Counted from the stretch's first letter, positions 1 to 57,667 are shown. The stretch is DNA of 64,000 nt from Flabesymbios commensalis (GCA_964017125.1 OZ024908.1:59860021-59924020), one strand, 5' to 3'. Numbers and translations are program-made. Notes: generated by a model from the letters alone, not told the origin.

Positions 1-675
1 AACGTTATCACTTATCAGTCTATCATCCCGAAAGGGCCCAGAACACGCGTGCCAGGCATTGGCTCTATATTGGTTCAGCGTGTGTAGCGCTGGGGCAACA
101 TTGGACCAACGCTCAGTCGATGTCTCTTTCGCTGTGGAGATGTTTACTATGTTACCCATGGCTTTGCTGATGAGATTTACTGATAAACTCTAACTATTTA
201 AAGGAAAACTAAATAGGAAAATTGAATAGTCCCTTTAGAATTAAAGCGACGTAACTATGGTAACGTTATTATTCTCAACTTCTGGTCATCCACTTACAAA
301 ATAACACGAAATATATCATTTCGATTTCTGGACGGATACGCTGCACCCACAGCCTGGGGCTGCGCAGAGCGGAGGCGTTTGAGCTCTCGCCGCGTCTTTT
401 GTCACTTCCCGTGGCGCATGCACAGAAGAGGCATCAGTTAATGAATCACATCGTAATTTGCATGATTTATTCATACAATTTTTGCAGCCAGCGCGAGACA
501 ATTCTGACCGTGTTATTCATCGATCCAACATTGTCCCAACACCCGTGATACCTGTCCTAACATCTAGGATGATGATCCTGAATTGAACCACCGCTTGAAC
601 AATGTTTCGCAGCAACTGGTTTCATTTACAACCAGACGTGTCATGGCCATGGCCGGAAATTTATCAATTAAACAT

Positions 676-762
676 CCCAGCAAACACGAAACATTTAGCC
701 AATGTCGGTACAATGTTGGGCCAGCGTCGAAGACGATGGGCCAACATTGTACCAACATTGGT
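676..762. repeat. CAGCAAACAC foldback palindrome
   Basis: CCCAGCAAACACGAAACATT followed by a palindrome centred on GTCGAAGACG, with TTGGTACAATGTTGGGCC-type arms. Right terminus lost. Confidence 0.8.
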
Positions 763-772
763 GAGTGTGAAT

Positions 773-1165
773 ATTAGCCCTTTTAGCGCCAAACAAGACT
801 ATAATCGTAATAAAATGGTTTTATTCGGTCATCAGGATGAAATGAGTGTTTAAAATTTAAATTTCAAGATTTGCAAATGTTTGGTCTCAGATTAAACAGA
901 TATGAGTAATTTTCACCCACTTGAAGTTGTGGCTCGCGGTAGCGAGACACAACTTCAAGTGGGTGAAAAAGAAATATGATTACTTATCCGGCAAAGTGTC
1001 AGTGTTTTCCATTCATTCGAAGTTGGATTTACCATGTTTACCACACAGCTGGCAGCTCCAAATGAAAACATTTGTGTTTTCAAAAGTACAAATTTCCCAA
1101 AGTGAGTATGGACGCGAAATGAGTTCGAGTGAGATTTTGTGTGGTTTAAACATTGTTTAAAACAT
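773..1165. mobile_element. TTAA-E MITE, diverged; hairpin at 908-970
   Basis: A near-perfect hairpin (TTCACCCACTTGAAGTTGTG and its complement) around GGCTCGCGGTAGCGAG. The ends are decayed (left TTAGCCCTTTTAGCGCC), so the limits are approximate. Confidence 0.6.
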
Positions 1166-1437
1166 ATATATACCGGCCTTGCAGGTCAAGGGTCAACGCA
1201 ATTTCAAGCTTTGAACCCATGAATGCGAACCCTTGTCCTGCCGTATTGCTATTTGATATTCTCTATTCACATGATTTATCATGTTCATTTGAAGCTGGAA
1301 TGTCTTGTGTTGCTATCTGAATTGCTGTTTATTATGTTTCATTCATTTGAAGTTAGAAATGCTGAAGCCATTTCCTACTTCAAATAGCAAAATATCCTTA
1401 AATTGAAAAATATACCTCTCAATTATTAGCTTTTTTA

Positions 1438-1643
1438 TTAACAATTACAGTGCGGGGATAGACTTTAAACGTCTAAAGTCCAGCCCCGCACTGTAAGAGT
1501 AAAACTATTCATAATGCCCGTAGACCCATAACATAGGTATTGAAATGAATCGGAAAGAGCTAAGTAAGACATTTATAATGATTTCAAATTGAAAAAACCC
1601 TTTGGTGTCCATATATTTTATACAAAATAATTCAGCGCTTTAA
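1438..1643. mobile_element. TTAA-B MITE (GACGTC hairpin)
   Basis: It carries GTGCGGGGATAGACTTTA, a short hairpin, GTAGACCCATAACATAGGT, and the right end TTCAGCGCTTTAA. The family signature is a long hairpin of GACGTC-rich arms plus the ATGGCCGTAGACCCATAAC block. Confidence 0.8.
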
Positions 1644-1885
1644 CCCTTTAACCGCCGGTGCCGCATATCTTCGGGTTTTCATTTTTTATTAGCACATTAA
1701 GTACCACCTTTTAAACATGGTAAAGATAAAATGTGACATCAATCAGCAATATTTGAAAACAGTTGACCTCCATTTTGTCATATCTGAATAATTTTCACTC
1801 ACTTGAAGTTGTGGATCGCGTCAGCGAGACACAACTTCAAGTGGGTGAAAATTCAAATTAAATAATTTGGCGGTTAAAGGTTTGA
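1640..1885. mobile_element. TTAA-A MITE (piggyBac-like ends, TTGAAGTTGTG hairpin)
   Basis: It begins TTAACCCTTTAACCGCC and ends GGCGGTTAAAGG. Inside is a near-perfect hairpin of about 60 bp (CACTTGAAGTTGTG, loop GATCGCGTCAGCGAG, CACAACTTCAAGTG). It is non-coding. It starts at the same TTAA at which a TTAA-B element ends. Confidence 0.85.
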
Positions 1886-2522
1886 GGGTTTATTCCAGTG
1901 CCATTTTATTTGTTTCGCAACTTGTCTGCAAACAAACTTATATAATATACGGTGCTAGCAAAACAAGGGTCACGGGATAGTGTAGAGCTCAAAGGGTTTA
2001 CCAGTATAAAGAACACTGCACCAGTATGAACAACAATGAAGCATGTTTTGTGATCAAGGTGATAACAAACATCTAACTTACGCTGGTGATGAATGTTTTA
2101 TGTCCTACTACGGGTGATAGAAAACTGAAACAAAAGCGAGGACATAACTATAAAAAAAATTGACAAATTATTGGAGGTACAAATCGGTTTTAACATACAA
2201 TTAGGTGTCCCGTATTAACCTCTTAACCTTGGTAATGTTTTCAAATATATATCATATTTATGTCTAGCTATGACTGTATAGATTTTTATTTATATCAATA
2301 AAATTTCTGTCTGTCTGTGTTACCAAGGTTACCTGACCATCCTAACTGCGTATGCCTGTGATGGTGTGACATAACGCTATTCAATGCAACTATTCATGAT
2401 ACTAACCATGTCAAGGTTAAACATATTCGATGTGTATTTATTGCGCGTGGATATAATGGTATATAGAAATTACATAAACGCCAGGATATGATTGTATTGA
2501 TTATGAAAATTGTTATCGGGGT

Positions 2523-2715
2523 CGGGCATGTACAGTGCTCCAAACTTCTCAAAGTTATGGGGTGTACAGTGCTGTCCATGATCCTGTGAATTGTGAAAAA
2601 CCCTTGAAGTCATTCGATAAGGGTAGGGCATAGTCCCGATTTCGGATTTCCTTCTGTCGCAACATTGCAATGGTTGTGCAGAAAGCGACGTAAAGCAATA
2701 TTCACTCACTCACTC
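2523..2715 (+). mobile_element. SINE, 5'-truncated copy
   Basis: It shares the 3' body with the copy at 22816: GTACAGTGCTGTCCATG, ATTTCCTTCTGTCGC, AGAAAGCGACGTAAAGCA and an ACTCACTCACTC tail. The tRNA-like head is missing. Confidence 0.8.
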
Positions 2716-2799
2716 GTGCTATACAGACACGACAAAGCCGCTGGCCCAACATTATACCAGCACTGGGGCAACGGTTTGCGTTTGCTGAGTGAGTGTAAC

Positions 2800-2884
2800 T
2801 ATACTGCCGTGCAAAGCTAAAAGGCAGTATCTGCTTACTTTACAAGTAAGCAGATACTGCCTTTTGGCTTTGCAGGGCAGTATA
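2800..2884. repeat. GGCAGTATCTGC foldback
   Basis: A near-perfect palindrome: ACTGCCGTGCAAAGCTAAAA then GGCAGTATCTGCTTACTTTA and complement, flanked by TA on both sides. About 80 bp. Confidence 0.85.
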
Positions 2885-2945
2885 ATGGTTTAGAGTTACA
2901 CTATTGTGTGGCGGGACCCTGGTGTGGTGGACACCACTACCACCT

Positions 2946-3056
2946 GCCCAGCCCACACGAGACGTTTACCCAATGTTGGTTCAATGTTGGAACGACGTCG
3001 TAGACGGCGGGCCAACATTGAACCAACATTGGGTAAACGTCTCGCGTTTGCTGGGC
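2946..3056. repeat. CAGCAAACAC foldback palindrome, near perfect
   Basis: A palindrome of about 110 bp: arms GAGACGTTTACCCAATGTTG and complement, centre GTCGTAGACG, ends GCCCAGCCCACACG / CGCGTTTGCTGGGC. A half copy lies at 2733-2787. Confidence 0.88.
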
Positions 3057-3169
3057 CTACACCTGTCTCTCCTATCCGTACTCAAGTTTCAAAGAAGCAT
3101 AGCGTTTTTTTACGCCCACTCGTTATCATTGGATACTGTGCAGAGCCTCCGTGACAGAGAAGTAGACAC

Positions 3170-3285
3170 CGCGAGGGTTCCAATTTCGAATGCTGTGTCT
3201 GCAGAACGGTGTCGTATGATTCATCTCACCATGCATCCTAGCTCAAGTTGTGTTTTTGACCCAGCTGAGCCTGTAAAAACACAAT
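3170..3285 (+). mobile_element. Second SINE family, diverged fragment
   Basis: AATTTCGAATGCTGTGTCTG and GATTCATCTCACCATGCATC resemble the middle of the SINE at 40665 read on the - strand. The pol III head is absent. Confidence 0.5.
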
Positions 3286-3412
3286 TTTTTTCATTCTTAA
3301 TCTTTTGTAACAACGTAAAAAGCGGGTTATTTTGAGGAATGATTCATATTTCTAGCTATGCATGATGTGATGTTATTATCTGACAATAACTAAAAATTAA
3401 AACTGCTAAAAC

Positions 3413-3506
3413 TCATCTTCCCTACTGCAAGGCTTGGCTTATCGAGGTCACAGACCATGTTGCCCTGCGACCTCGATAAGCATAGCCTTGCTCTAGGGAA
3501 GATGCT
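3413..3506. repeat. ATCTTCCCTA foldback
   Basis: CATCTTCCCTACTGCAAGGC and its complement at the far end, inner arms GGCTTATCGAGGTCACAGAC / CTGCGACCTCGATAAGC. Confidence 0.82.
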
Positions 3507-3650
3507 AAAACTCAAGAACTCTACGACCGGTGCAATACACTTCATCATGTTTATAGGGTATACACATGCACATATTCCCGCATGATGTTTTCAATTTGAC
3601 CTCGGTATAATAATGAGCATTCTATTCCCATGTCATCACAGCATATTATG

Positions 3651-3916
3651 TTAAAGGGGATATTCACCCCTTATATAGTATGAATAAATTTCTGACAAAT
3701 AAATCAAAGTTGCCACAAGATGGGGCACAAGTGTTTCCTTATATGGGGTGATTGGCTATCATGTGACCCTCTCAGAGAGTCACATGATAGTCAATCACCC
3801 CATATATGGGGTAATTGGCTTTCATGTGACCCTTTCAGAGGGTCACATGATAGCCAATCACCCCATATAAGAACATAATTATTCATACCATATAAGGGGT
3901 GATAGATCACCTTTAA
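3651..3916. mobile_element. TTAA-D MITE with duplicated inner hairpin
   Basis: Ends TTAAAGGGGATATTCACCCC and GGGGTGATAGATCACCTTTAA. The inner inverted repeat (ATGGGGTGATTGGCTATCAT, then GTGACCCTCTCAGAGAGTCAC) occurs twice, explaining its extra 62 bp over the copy at 25923. Confidence 0.88.
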
Positions 3917-4756
3917 CATTTAAGCTCAGGTTCACATTCGAACAGTTCCGTGTGGGGTATATACCAGCTCTGAGCTGGTGGAGGACGAGAGAAGTGGGCC
4001 GAGACTGGGTCAGTGTTGTGTCATCCTACCCAGATGCTCCAACACTGACTCAGACAATGATTATTTTCTTTATTTATTAAATGAGACTCCCGATTTTAAA
4101 TGAACATGGTTATGATGCTTACGTTTTGATATATTGTTTAAACATGTTTAATGATACTACACAGCAAAATGTTGTATTGTATATTTTATTCAATAAAAAA
4201 AAATGTTAACGTTATAAGCTCATGTCTGTTTTCCTGTTCTCCATCGAAATACTGACTATGAATTACCTGTTTAAGTCACGAGATTAAGGGTGTTGAAGTT
4301 TTGATGTGTCGTCCAGCAACAAAGTTAATTTATTTAGAATTATTAAAATTACAGGCGTAACACAACTGCATCTGTTTATTAATGTGAATGAATATAATTA
4401 TGTATAAATACATACATATCCGAGCTGTAGTACCACTTGTTTTACTAGCAGGTTAAATCACAGTTATTGGGAATTAATTGATCCGGAAATCTTTGGTTTA
4501 AAATTAAACAAATACGAGTAATTCGAGCAATATCAAGCGGTCGCAAATTTTTATTTTACTACTTAGCGGTTTAAACTTACATACCCCACAAAGCGGGGTA
4601 TATCTTTTTAGAATAGCTTGAATATGTTCTTAGTTCATTCAAATTACCCACATTCACAACACAACTGATAATGATGTTCTGTATGGAGCCATTATTTATG
4701 CAAATGAACAGTAAATATTTCACATTCCACGGAATAACACCTCTATAGCCTAAACA

Positions 4757-4864
4757 CCAGTGAACACAAAACATTTTTATAACAATTATACAACGTCGGC
4801 CCAACGTCTTCGACGTTGACCCAACATTGTATAAATGTTTTAAAAATGTTTTGTGTTCACCGGG
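4757..4864. repeat. CAGCAAACAC foldback, ACAAAACATTT subfamily
   Basis: CCAGTGAACACAAAACATTT ... GTGTTCACCGGGG with centre GTCTTCGACG and ATACAACGTCGGCCCAACG arms. Confidence 0.85.
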
Positions 4865-5846
4865 GAATGTTATGAAGTAAATCTTGTATTTTATACTACA
4901 CACAATTGGACAGCAGTCATTTGGCTTTCGATTGTTAGCTCTTCACCTCGCACCTTATGCAGTATGTCGTCACTTTGGAATTAAAGGGTCGTGACCCTTT
5001 GCAAACAGAGGATATAAACCATTTATACCATTCACGCGCATATTAGTTCGTCTCAGAATTATTTGGGCAAAGTTATAAAACGAGCAAATACAAATTAATG
5101 ATAACACTTAGACTATGAAACAATGTGCTCACATTTTGATCAACCAGCTTGATGAACCATGGACCTGAAGAAATAGTCATATGGTGCGTGACCTTGAAGC
5201 GACTGTCACGTAAATGCACTTCGCTGGCATTCTTTACATGCTTGAATGTTTGGCTCCAATCCAACCATATGATGTATAACTATATCATAGGCCTAAATTG
5301 TTAAATTGTGTCTCTCAGATTAGGACTTGATTCTACCAAAATTCAAAACACACCCAGAATACTTACAAATACAACAAATCAGTTTTTACGATTTTATACA
5401 GGTCCTGTAGTTATTTCTACACATTTGTTTTCAAATACTGGGATCAATTTCAAATGTAATACTATGCTATATAATATCATTTTTATGACAAATAAGTCAG
5501 TAATGACTTTTCTTTATGTCAATAAATATCTATCTATAAAAATGCGCTGTGCTCTCATTATTCTCCTAATTATTATCTCCTTATACTTTGTGACGACCCA
5601 CACATGTATATACCATTAGGTCCAGCATTGATCGGTTAGTGACCCCCAACTATTGATTGATTTGAGTACCGGATTGCGTGTCCGGCTCTATTTGGCACCC
5701 GATACCTTTAAATTGCTCCTACCTGTAACTAGGTCACTCCCACCAAGGAATCTATAAACAGATTCCTTGCTCCGATCGACGTTTTGTTCTCGTGAGGACA
5801 TTCCAGTGAGCGTATCTAGAAATGTATCCGCCACTGACAAATAAAT

Positions 5847-5932
5847 CCCTGTAAGCTGACCAATGCTGGTTTGATATCGGGCCACCGTCTACGACGCTGG
5901 CCCGATATCAAACCAGCATTGGCTGACAGGGG
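5847..5932. repeat. CAGCAAACAC foldback, short-ended copy
   Basis: Perfect arms ACCAATGCTGGTTTGATATC / complement around GTCTACGACG; outer ends altered to CCCTG / CAGGGG. Confidence 0.75.
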
Positions 5933-6681
5933 ATTCGTTCTCCAAGAAGAATTTGTGATCTTACGATTCTACAAACAGACAAGGACAATTCTGTTTTCCT
6001 TGATATAGGTAACTAAATTATTTGCGAACTTTTATATAGCGGCCTCTGCAAATTAAAGCAAGGACGAGGGCTCACTGCAAGGCAATAATTACGATCTATT
6101 TCACACCCACTGTTCGAGTCAGGTCGCAGTGTAAACCTATGCATTGCCGTACGTCTCCTCTGGTACAGTTGAGCCTATCAGTCACAAAAAGTGGTCCGTA
6201 GCTAAACAAGATGGGTTATAATTTCAATATATCAGGGCATATAAGATATGTGAATTTGCTGTATAGTTTAATATACTTTAAAAAGGAGTTGATAAGTCAC
6301 CAGCATTTATATAGGGAGTAGGCCTATGTCTAATCTTAAACCTGTGAGCGGGGGGGGGGGGGGGTGGGTACTTGAAACCGGACCCTTTGAGAGCTTGGGC
6401 TTCTGCTGTCACTCCGAACAGAATAGGCACTGTTTTCATTGCACTTGTATGTGTTACTCCGGCATGGATAACCCACGAATTCTCAGAGCTCCATCTCCTC
6501 GGGTCACTCAGCATAATCCTTTACCGGCGGTCAGTGCCATGCTGTGTTCAGCGTCTCCCTGCGTTCTCCTAGGGAATGTGTCTGCATATATATATGTTAG
6601 TCACATCTGATGCTTTACCACTGCCATACCTATTGCACTGTGGGACGTGGAGATCTCGAGCCTCCCCTGTAACCATGGTAA

Positions 6682-6769
6682 CCCATCTTCCCTACAGCAA
6701 GTCTTGGCTTTTCGAGGTCGCAGACCTGCGACCTGAGAAGCCAAGTTTTGGTGTAGGGAAGATGGCGTA
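6682..6769. repeat. ATCTTCCCTA foldback
   Basis: CCATCTTCCCTACAGCAAGT ... TTTGGTGTAGGGAAGATGG with inner TCGAGGTCGCAGACCTGCGA. Confidence 0.82.
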
Positions 6770-7016
6770 ACCAACCCGAGTTAGCCTCGTGTACCATCTA
6801 TGGAGCAGCCTTCATATACGTTCAGATTCCGCCGTTCAGACAGAATGATTAACGTCTTTGTCATTACGACAACGTCATCGCCACAGGGGGGGGGGGGGCA
6901 GTTCCGTCCTTCCCCTCAAAAGATGTACAGATTCAAGGTCGGGGGGTTGTCCCACAGAAGCCCCCACTTATCCTCGCCTGGCGCGTCCTGCATCGTCTCC
7001 CTGTAAGGGATCGATC

Positions 7017-7090
7017 CAGTAAACACGGGAAGCCGGCCGGACGTTAGGCCGGCGTCGCACGACGCCGGCCCAACGTCCGGCCGGCCTCCC
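7017..7090. repeat. CAGCAAACAC foldback, GC-rich variant
   Basis: CAGTAAACACGGGAAGCCGG then arms GCCGGCCGGACGTTAGGCC around GTCGCACGACG. Unusually GC-rich for the family. Confidence 0.75.
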
Positions 7091-7740
7091 ATGACGGCTC
7101 AATTGCGGGCTTTTCCACCCATTATCCCCGGAATGGCCAGATAACCCCGGTGTTTGTTGGCGTGCCAGTCGGACAGATAAGGCGTCGGGTATCCCCCGTG
7201 ACGTCATTCTACCCCATTTATGTTTCTGCTCGGCGAGGTCAATCGAACAGACACCGGCAGATGTGGCGGCAGATCATCCAAAGTGGTTCGACCGCTTACT
7301 TGATCACCCTCCTTATTTGAGTTAACACTGTGTGTGTGCTGCCAGCATTTCAAAAAGGTCAGTCCTTGCCCTTTACTCTGGTGGCTGGTCGCTCAAACGG
7401 CTGTTTCTTTATGGTTCAGCAGCCCTGCCCTGGTTCCTTGTCTCCCGGACTTACTTGCCAATGTTTGTACAATCACCTACCTCACCAGGTGAAAAGAGAG
7501 AGGCACTGTAAGGTTTATACCAGAACTAGTGCATAATCTCGCGTCAGCCCTCGCGCTGCGCGCTCCTCTAAGTCTAAGTGTGCTGCCATAACCTGTGCAA
7601 CAGTCCTCTCATGGCTTTTCACTGAAATTTACGCTAGAGACGGAGTTTCTGTCTAGTGCTGCCGTAATATGTGGTCGTTATCTCAGTGATTCAACATTTA
7701 TCACGTTTAAAAAATAAAGTTGTTTTCAATGGATTTCTTA

Positions 7741-7979
7741 TTAACCCTTTGCACACTGATGCTGACTACGGTAGACATTTTGCATTTTTATTGGCACATG
7801 TATAACCAGTTGTTAAAAGTAAAATGTGCTTTCAATTTTAAAACACTGATATATGTTGGGATTTCAATTTTACAAATAACACAAATTTTCAGTCACTTGA
7901 AGTTGTGGATCGCGATAGCTAGACACAACTTCAAGTGACTGAAAATTTAAATTGAATAGGTCAGTGTTCTAAGGGTTAA
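7741..7979. mobile_element. TTAA-E MITE (TTGAAGTTGTG core, distinct ends)
   Basis: TTAACCCTTTGCACACTGA at the left and GTCAGTGTTCTAAGGGTTAA at the right. The central hairpin CAGTCACTTGAAGTTGTG shares its core with family A but the flanks differ. Confidence 0.85.
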
Positions 7980-8905
7980 GATTTGCAGTCGATTTTTTAA
8001 TAAAGTGTTTCGAAGTTATTTTGTTATCAGATAAGTTTTGTGCGTTCTCGAAACTAGTTGACAATTTTGATGACGAACAAAGAATTATTTTGCTCCAGAG
8101 ACCAAAATTTAGTCACCGCTGGGAATTTATGACCGCTGATGACTGAGAAACAGAATGATATTTTTGTAGAAAAACTATTCCCCACTCCCAGAAAGTTCCT
8201 TATGGTGTATAATCATGATAGTCATGATAATGAGTAGCTACATGTGATCAACACAAACAACCGCTGGGGCCGTATTATGGTACAAGTTACGATATATCGT
8301 AGTACGATATAATCGTAACTTGTACGAGAATACGGCATCATGAAGTACAATGCTTCCTTACTTTACAAATAGGCCTGGTATTGTTTGTCTTTTGTGGGGT
8401 AGACTATGACAATATTATTAAACAGTTATCAGATAATTGTTATCTATAATTCCCATCAATGCTTGAAAATGAATTGTTTCAGAAGATCATTCAAAATATC
8501 AAATGTTTATGTATGCTTGTCACTTAACTTTTAACTTGCAATGCAATGAACATGTGCAAGTGCAAGTAAAGAGAATATGTACAGTTTTATGGTTTGCTAA
8601 TGAATTCACTCATTTTTTATTCCCTATCCAAAAGTACATGTATGAGACATTATTTGTTTTGACCATTATTAAATTTTGTTTTGATCTTGTAACCAGGTAA
8701 TTAAAATGGTTGGAGGGAAATCATTTTTTTTGTAAACAAGTGTAACGGGATCATTATATTATTATTATATTAAAATTGTTCATTGTTTAAATCGGGTGTA
8801 TGATTATACTGAGCAAAGTATCATTACGATATAGCTAGTGTTTTTTTTTATTTTGTCTTACAAAGCTAAAAAGGCAGTTACTTAACTGCCTCCGTTTCGA
8901 GTAAA

Positions 8906-9010
8906 CCAGCAAACACAGAACATTTGTGTGACATTTATACAACGTCGGCCCTACGTCTTCGACGTTGGTCCAACCTTGTATAAATGCTATACAAATCTTG
9001 AGTGTTTTGG
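8906..9010. repeat. CAGCAAACAC foldback just before ANKDD1 exon 1
   Basis: CCAGCAAACACAGAACATTT, centre GTCTTCGACG, decayed right end; ends about 100 bp upstream of exon 1. Confidence 0.82.
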
Positions 9011-9108
9011 TAATGCATGTTGGCTTTGAAGAACAGAAAACTTGTGTGATTGTTAATAGTGATCAGCAAAATTAATAATTTTCACTTTTCATTTTTGCTC
9101 GGTTTCAG

Positions 9109-54516
<45,408 letters not shown>

Positions 54517-54619
54517 CAACGGTATTTTACTGACTTTATACACACATTCTTCTCAGCATTTCATACAGCTTCATGGTCAGCGCCGACTGAATTGCTCGCT
54601 TATTCGTGGATGTAATCTG

Positions 54620-54703
54620 TACACTGCTGTGCAAAGCCGAAAAGCAGTATCTGCTTGCTTTACAAGTGAGCAGATACTGCATGTTGGCTTTGCAGAGCAG
54701 TAC
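54620..54703. repeat. GGCAGTATCTGC foldback just past ANKDD1 stop
   Basis: TACACTGCTGTGCAAAGCCG ... TTGGCTTTGCAGAGCAGTA; about 100 bp after the TGA, so probably in the 3' UTR. Confidence 0.82.
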
Positions 54704-55462
54704 AGTTCAATCACCCAAGCTGCAAAAAAATGTCTCTCTCTCGTAAGTTCAATTCCCTGCTCGGTTCAGATACATACCTGAATCAACCCCAGAAATGGTC
54801 ATTTAGGTCGCCATTTTGCTTTTCTACGGACTGGCTGAAGACTTCAATCGAACCGGAAATTGTCATTTGTGCCGCCATTTTGTAGGTATTCAGTGTTTGT
54901 CTGGACAGATAGATTCACGAACTTGAGCACGCATGACGATCGTGTGTGTGGTGGATCAGCCAAATGAATATGCGTAATTCAATTTCAAAATGACGTCCGG
55001 TGATTGGAGGGTAGTGAATGCACCGAACCAATCAGCTGCTTTACGGGACTCACGTGAAGGATTATGGAGAATAACACGCCGAGCACCACACATCGACTAT
55101 TTACACTGGTTCAATGTTGGGCAAGCGACTCGCCTCTGAGCTTACTTCAAACCAACTGATACCTCCAAACCAGTGCTCGAACTCGAAGGCTCATTCTATA
55201 TGATTTATTACTGCCCTACAATTACAAAACAGTGCTTCTACATTTGGGTTGACATAATTTTTCAAGTCTTATTATTGCTAATCATTGTATGTCATACATA
55301 ATGCCTAACCAATATTCTTTGCGATCTCCTAATTAGAAATGTCATAGATTACCTGGTTAGGCCTTCATTAAGATAAGACTTTAGGTAAAAATTGCTGATT
55401 TTCAAACTCGCATAGTTTTGTTATCGCATGGCAGTAAATTATTGTATGATTAAAACATTACC

Positions 55463-55602
55463 TGGGCCCGTACTCATTTCTCGTACAAGTTACGATATAT
55501 CGTAAGTTCCGGATTAGTCGGGATGACCATCTCAATCAATCCGAACCCTACGATATAATATTATATTGTGACGTACGTGTACGAGAATATCGGACCTGAC
55601 GA
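55463..55602. repeat. CGTACAAGTTACGATATA foldback
   Basis: CTGGGCCCGTACTCATTTCT then CGTACAAGTTACGATATATC, with a diverged right half ending GAATATCGGACC. A short form (outer arms only) lies at 8265-8337. Confidence 0.78.
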
Positions 55603-56147
55603 GAGTCTACTGGTGACCAACAGATTCTAGTGATTGGGTGTAGAGATCAGCACCGTACAACATACGGCAAATGAGGACCTATGAAATTATACAATCACTG
55701 GTGACATGATATTCTACATCAACATACACAAAATATCTGGTGATATACCGGCAGTACAGTATATGGGAAGCGTGTTCAATTCTGATCTTAAGCATGTTAA
55801 TAGGATGAATGCAGTTACGAATAACACATTTCTAAAGCACACAGATGGAGAAAAGACCATGGCCCCCTGCCTAAATATAGACTAGATATAGTCACTTTAG
55901 GATTAAAGAAGCATATCTGCCGCGTGTTAAAGTGACAGATACGATTCTTTTATAACAAGAGGCTGTATACTCTATAATTGCCAAACGTATGCGATGCTCT
56001 TATATCGCAAACAGAATATTTCAGAAAATTGATTTAAAATATGTTGTTGAAAATACTGTTGCTTGTTATGTGATGTCTTTTTACTCCAAACTCATCTGTG
56101 ATTAATATTGTTTCTGTCGTTGCAGCTCTAAACAAATTATCTAACAT

Positions 56148-56256
56148 CCCAGCAAACACAAAACATTTGTATAACATTTGTACAACGTCGGCCCAACGTC
56201 TTCGACGTTGATCCAACCTTGTAAAAATGTTGTACAAATATTTTGTGTTTGCTGGG
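56148..56256. repeat. CAGCAAACAC foldback, ACAAAACATTT subfamily, near perfect
   Basis: CCCAGCAAACACAAAACATT ... TTTTGTGTTTGCTGGG around GTCTTCGACG. Both ends intact. Confidence 0.9.
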
Positions 56257-57031
56257 TAGTCTTTTAAGTTTGCATTGGCATTGAAAGGTGGTATCTGACA
56301 CTTTGTGAGCAGATAGACTCCACCATTTAGTCCCAAAACTAAGCTTCCAGTACAGATAGCCATATCTCAACGTTACTTCATCTTCCCTTGGCAATACCAC
56401 TCACCAGCGGCAGCAGCGCGAGGCCTTGTCGTCGAGTTGTCGGTGTAATCAACCATTGGCGCAGGGCACAGTACATTGGTACTGGCGACCTCAGCCCACG
56501 GCAATCTCGGACCAGGTGACCTTGGCCCTCATTTCTGTGACATCGGCCCACTTCTGTGACATCAGCCGAAAGTGTTCGAAGTGACCATTTTCCATTCCCA
56601 TCTGAGGGCTATGATTTTGGTGGAGACTTTCACAAATTTACAAGCCACATGTTTAGATCCCCTTCCCCACACCACTGGTTGATTGTACAGCTTTATTTGA
56701 CAAGGCCTCGCCCTGTGGTCCCGGGAGCCTTGTAGATCTATGGAAGATAAATTGTTTCGCTATTGAGGCAGCGTTTCTGAGGCTGGCCCGATGCTGAACC
56801 AATGTTGAAACAACGTATCAATAACATACTTACTGGATTAGATGTCACCCTGCTTCTTGTTGATGTTAATTGTTTATACGCATGTAAGAATAGTGACACT
56901 TTAAACATGTTTTTTAATTGTTTCGTCAAAAATTGATCATATTTTTTATAGTCAAAAGTAGCGAGCGTCATCAATTTGCTAAAAAATAATCGGACACTAT
57001 TGAATTAAATACTTATAAATTTACGATATAT

Positions 57032-57146
57032 ACCCATGCAGCAATCACGAGACGTTGATGCAATGATGTTGTAGTGCTGGACCACCGTCTCCGACGCTGG
57101 CCCAGCACTACAACATCATTGCACCAACGTCTGTAGTTTTCTGGGT
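57032..57146. repeat. CAGCAAACAC foldback, near-perfect arms
   Basis: ACCCATGCAGCAATCACGAG ... TTTTCTGGGT with arms GCAATGATGTTGTAGTGCTG around GTCTCCGACG. A deletion relic of the other subfamily lies 35 bp on, at 57181-57237. Confidence 0.85.
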
Positions 57147-57437
57147 ACATTTACATTTTCGCTTTCTGTACACGTAGTCAACCCAGTAAACACAAAACAT
57201 TTGTATAACATTTGTACAACGTCGGTGTTTACAGGGATGTATATTTAAAATAATCGGATACAATGATTAATACTAAGTGAAATTTTAGGATTTGGCCAAG
57301 TTGTAGCACAACATAATCATGATAATTGGAAGTAAAAAGTCTATAGAAACATATTTTTCAAGTACTTTTCCCCCCAAATTAGAGTAGACTTCCTCACGAG
57401 ACATTTTAAAGTAGAATTAGGCATACGCTAAGCTAAA

Positions 57438-57667
57438 TAACCCTTTAACTTCCAGGCCGGGGTGCATGCCAGGATCCAGATATACTGGTGTAGGAGTTCT
57501 ATTTTTCGTCATTTGAAGCTGGAATTGCTAGCGCAATTTCCAGCTTCAAATGACGAAAAATACATAAATGTAGTATATATTTGACGAAAATTTGTGTCAT
57601 TTTATGGTTACGTTCATTGACGAATGACGACGGAAATTTCCGTCATGTATGGTAGTGAAAAGGTTAA
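57438..57667. mobile_element. TTAA-type MITE with TTTGAAGCTGGAATTGC hairpin
   Basis: Left TAACCCTTTAACTTCCAGG, right AGTGAAAAGGTTAA. Hairpin CGTCATTTGAAGCTGGAATT / AATTTCCAGCTTCAAATGACG at about 57507-57559. Related to the hairpin at 53940. Confidence 0.75.

Larger units (their letters stand above)
1..9108. other. Region upstream of ANKDD1 exon 1: repeats, no coding exon recognised
   Basis: Beyond the MITE, foldback and SINE copies listed separately, I see only AT-rich sequence, two G-tracts (about 6350-6364 and 6886-6898) and a locally GC-rich stretch at 6780-7320 without a supported gene. The missing 5' exon of ANKDD1 should be here or left of the window. No ATG-initiated exon ending in phase 1 with a convincing donor was found. 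Confidence 0.6.
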
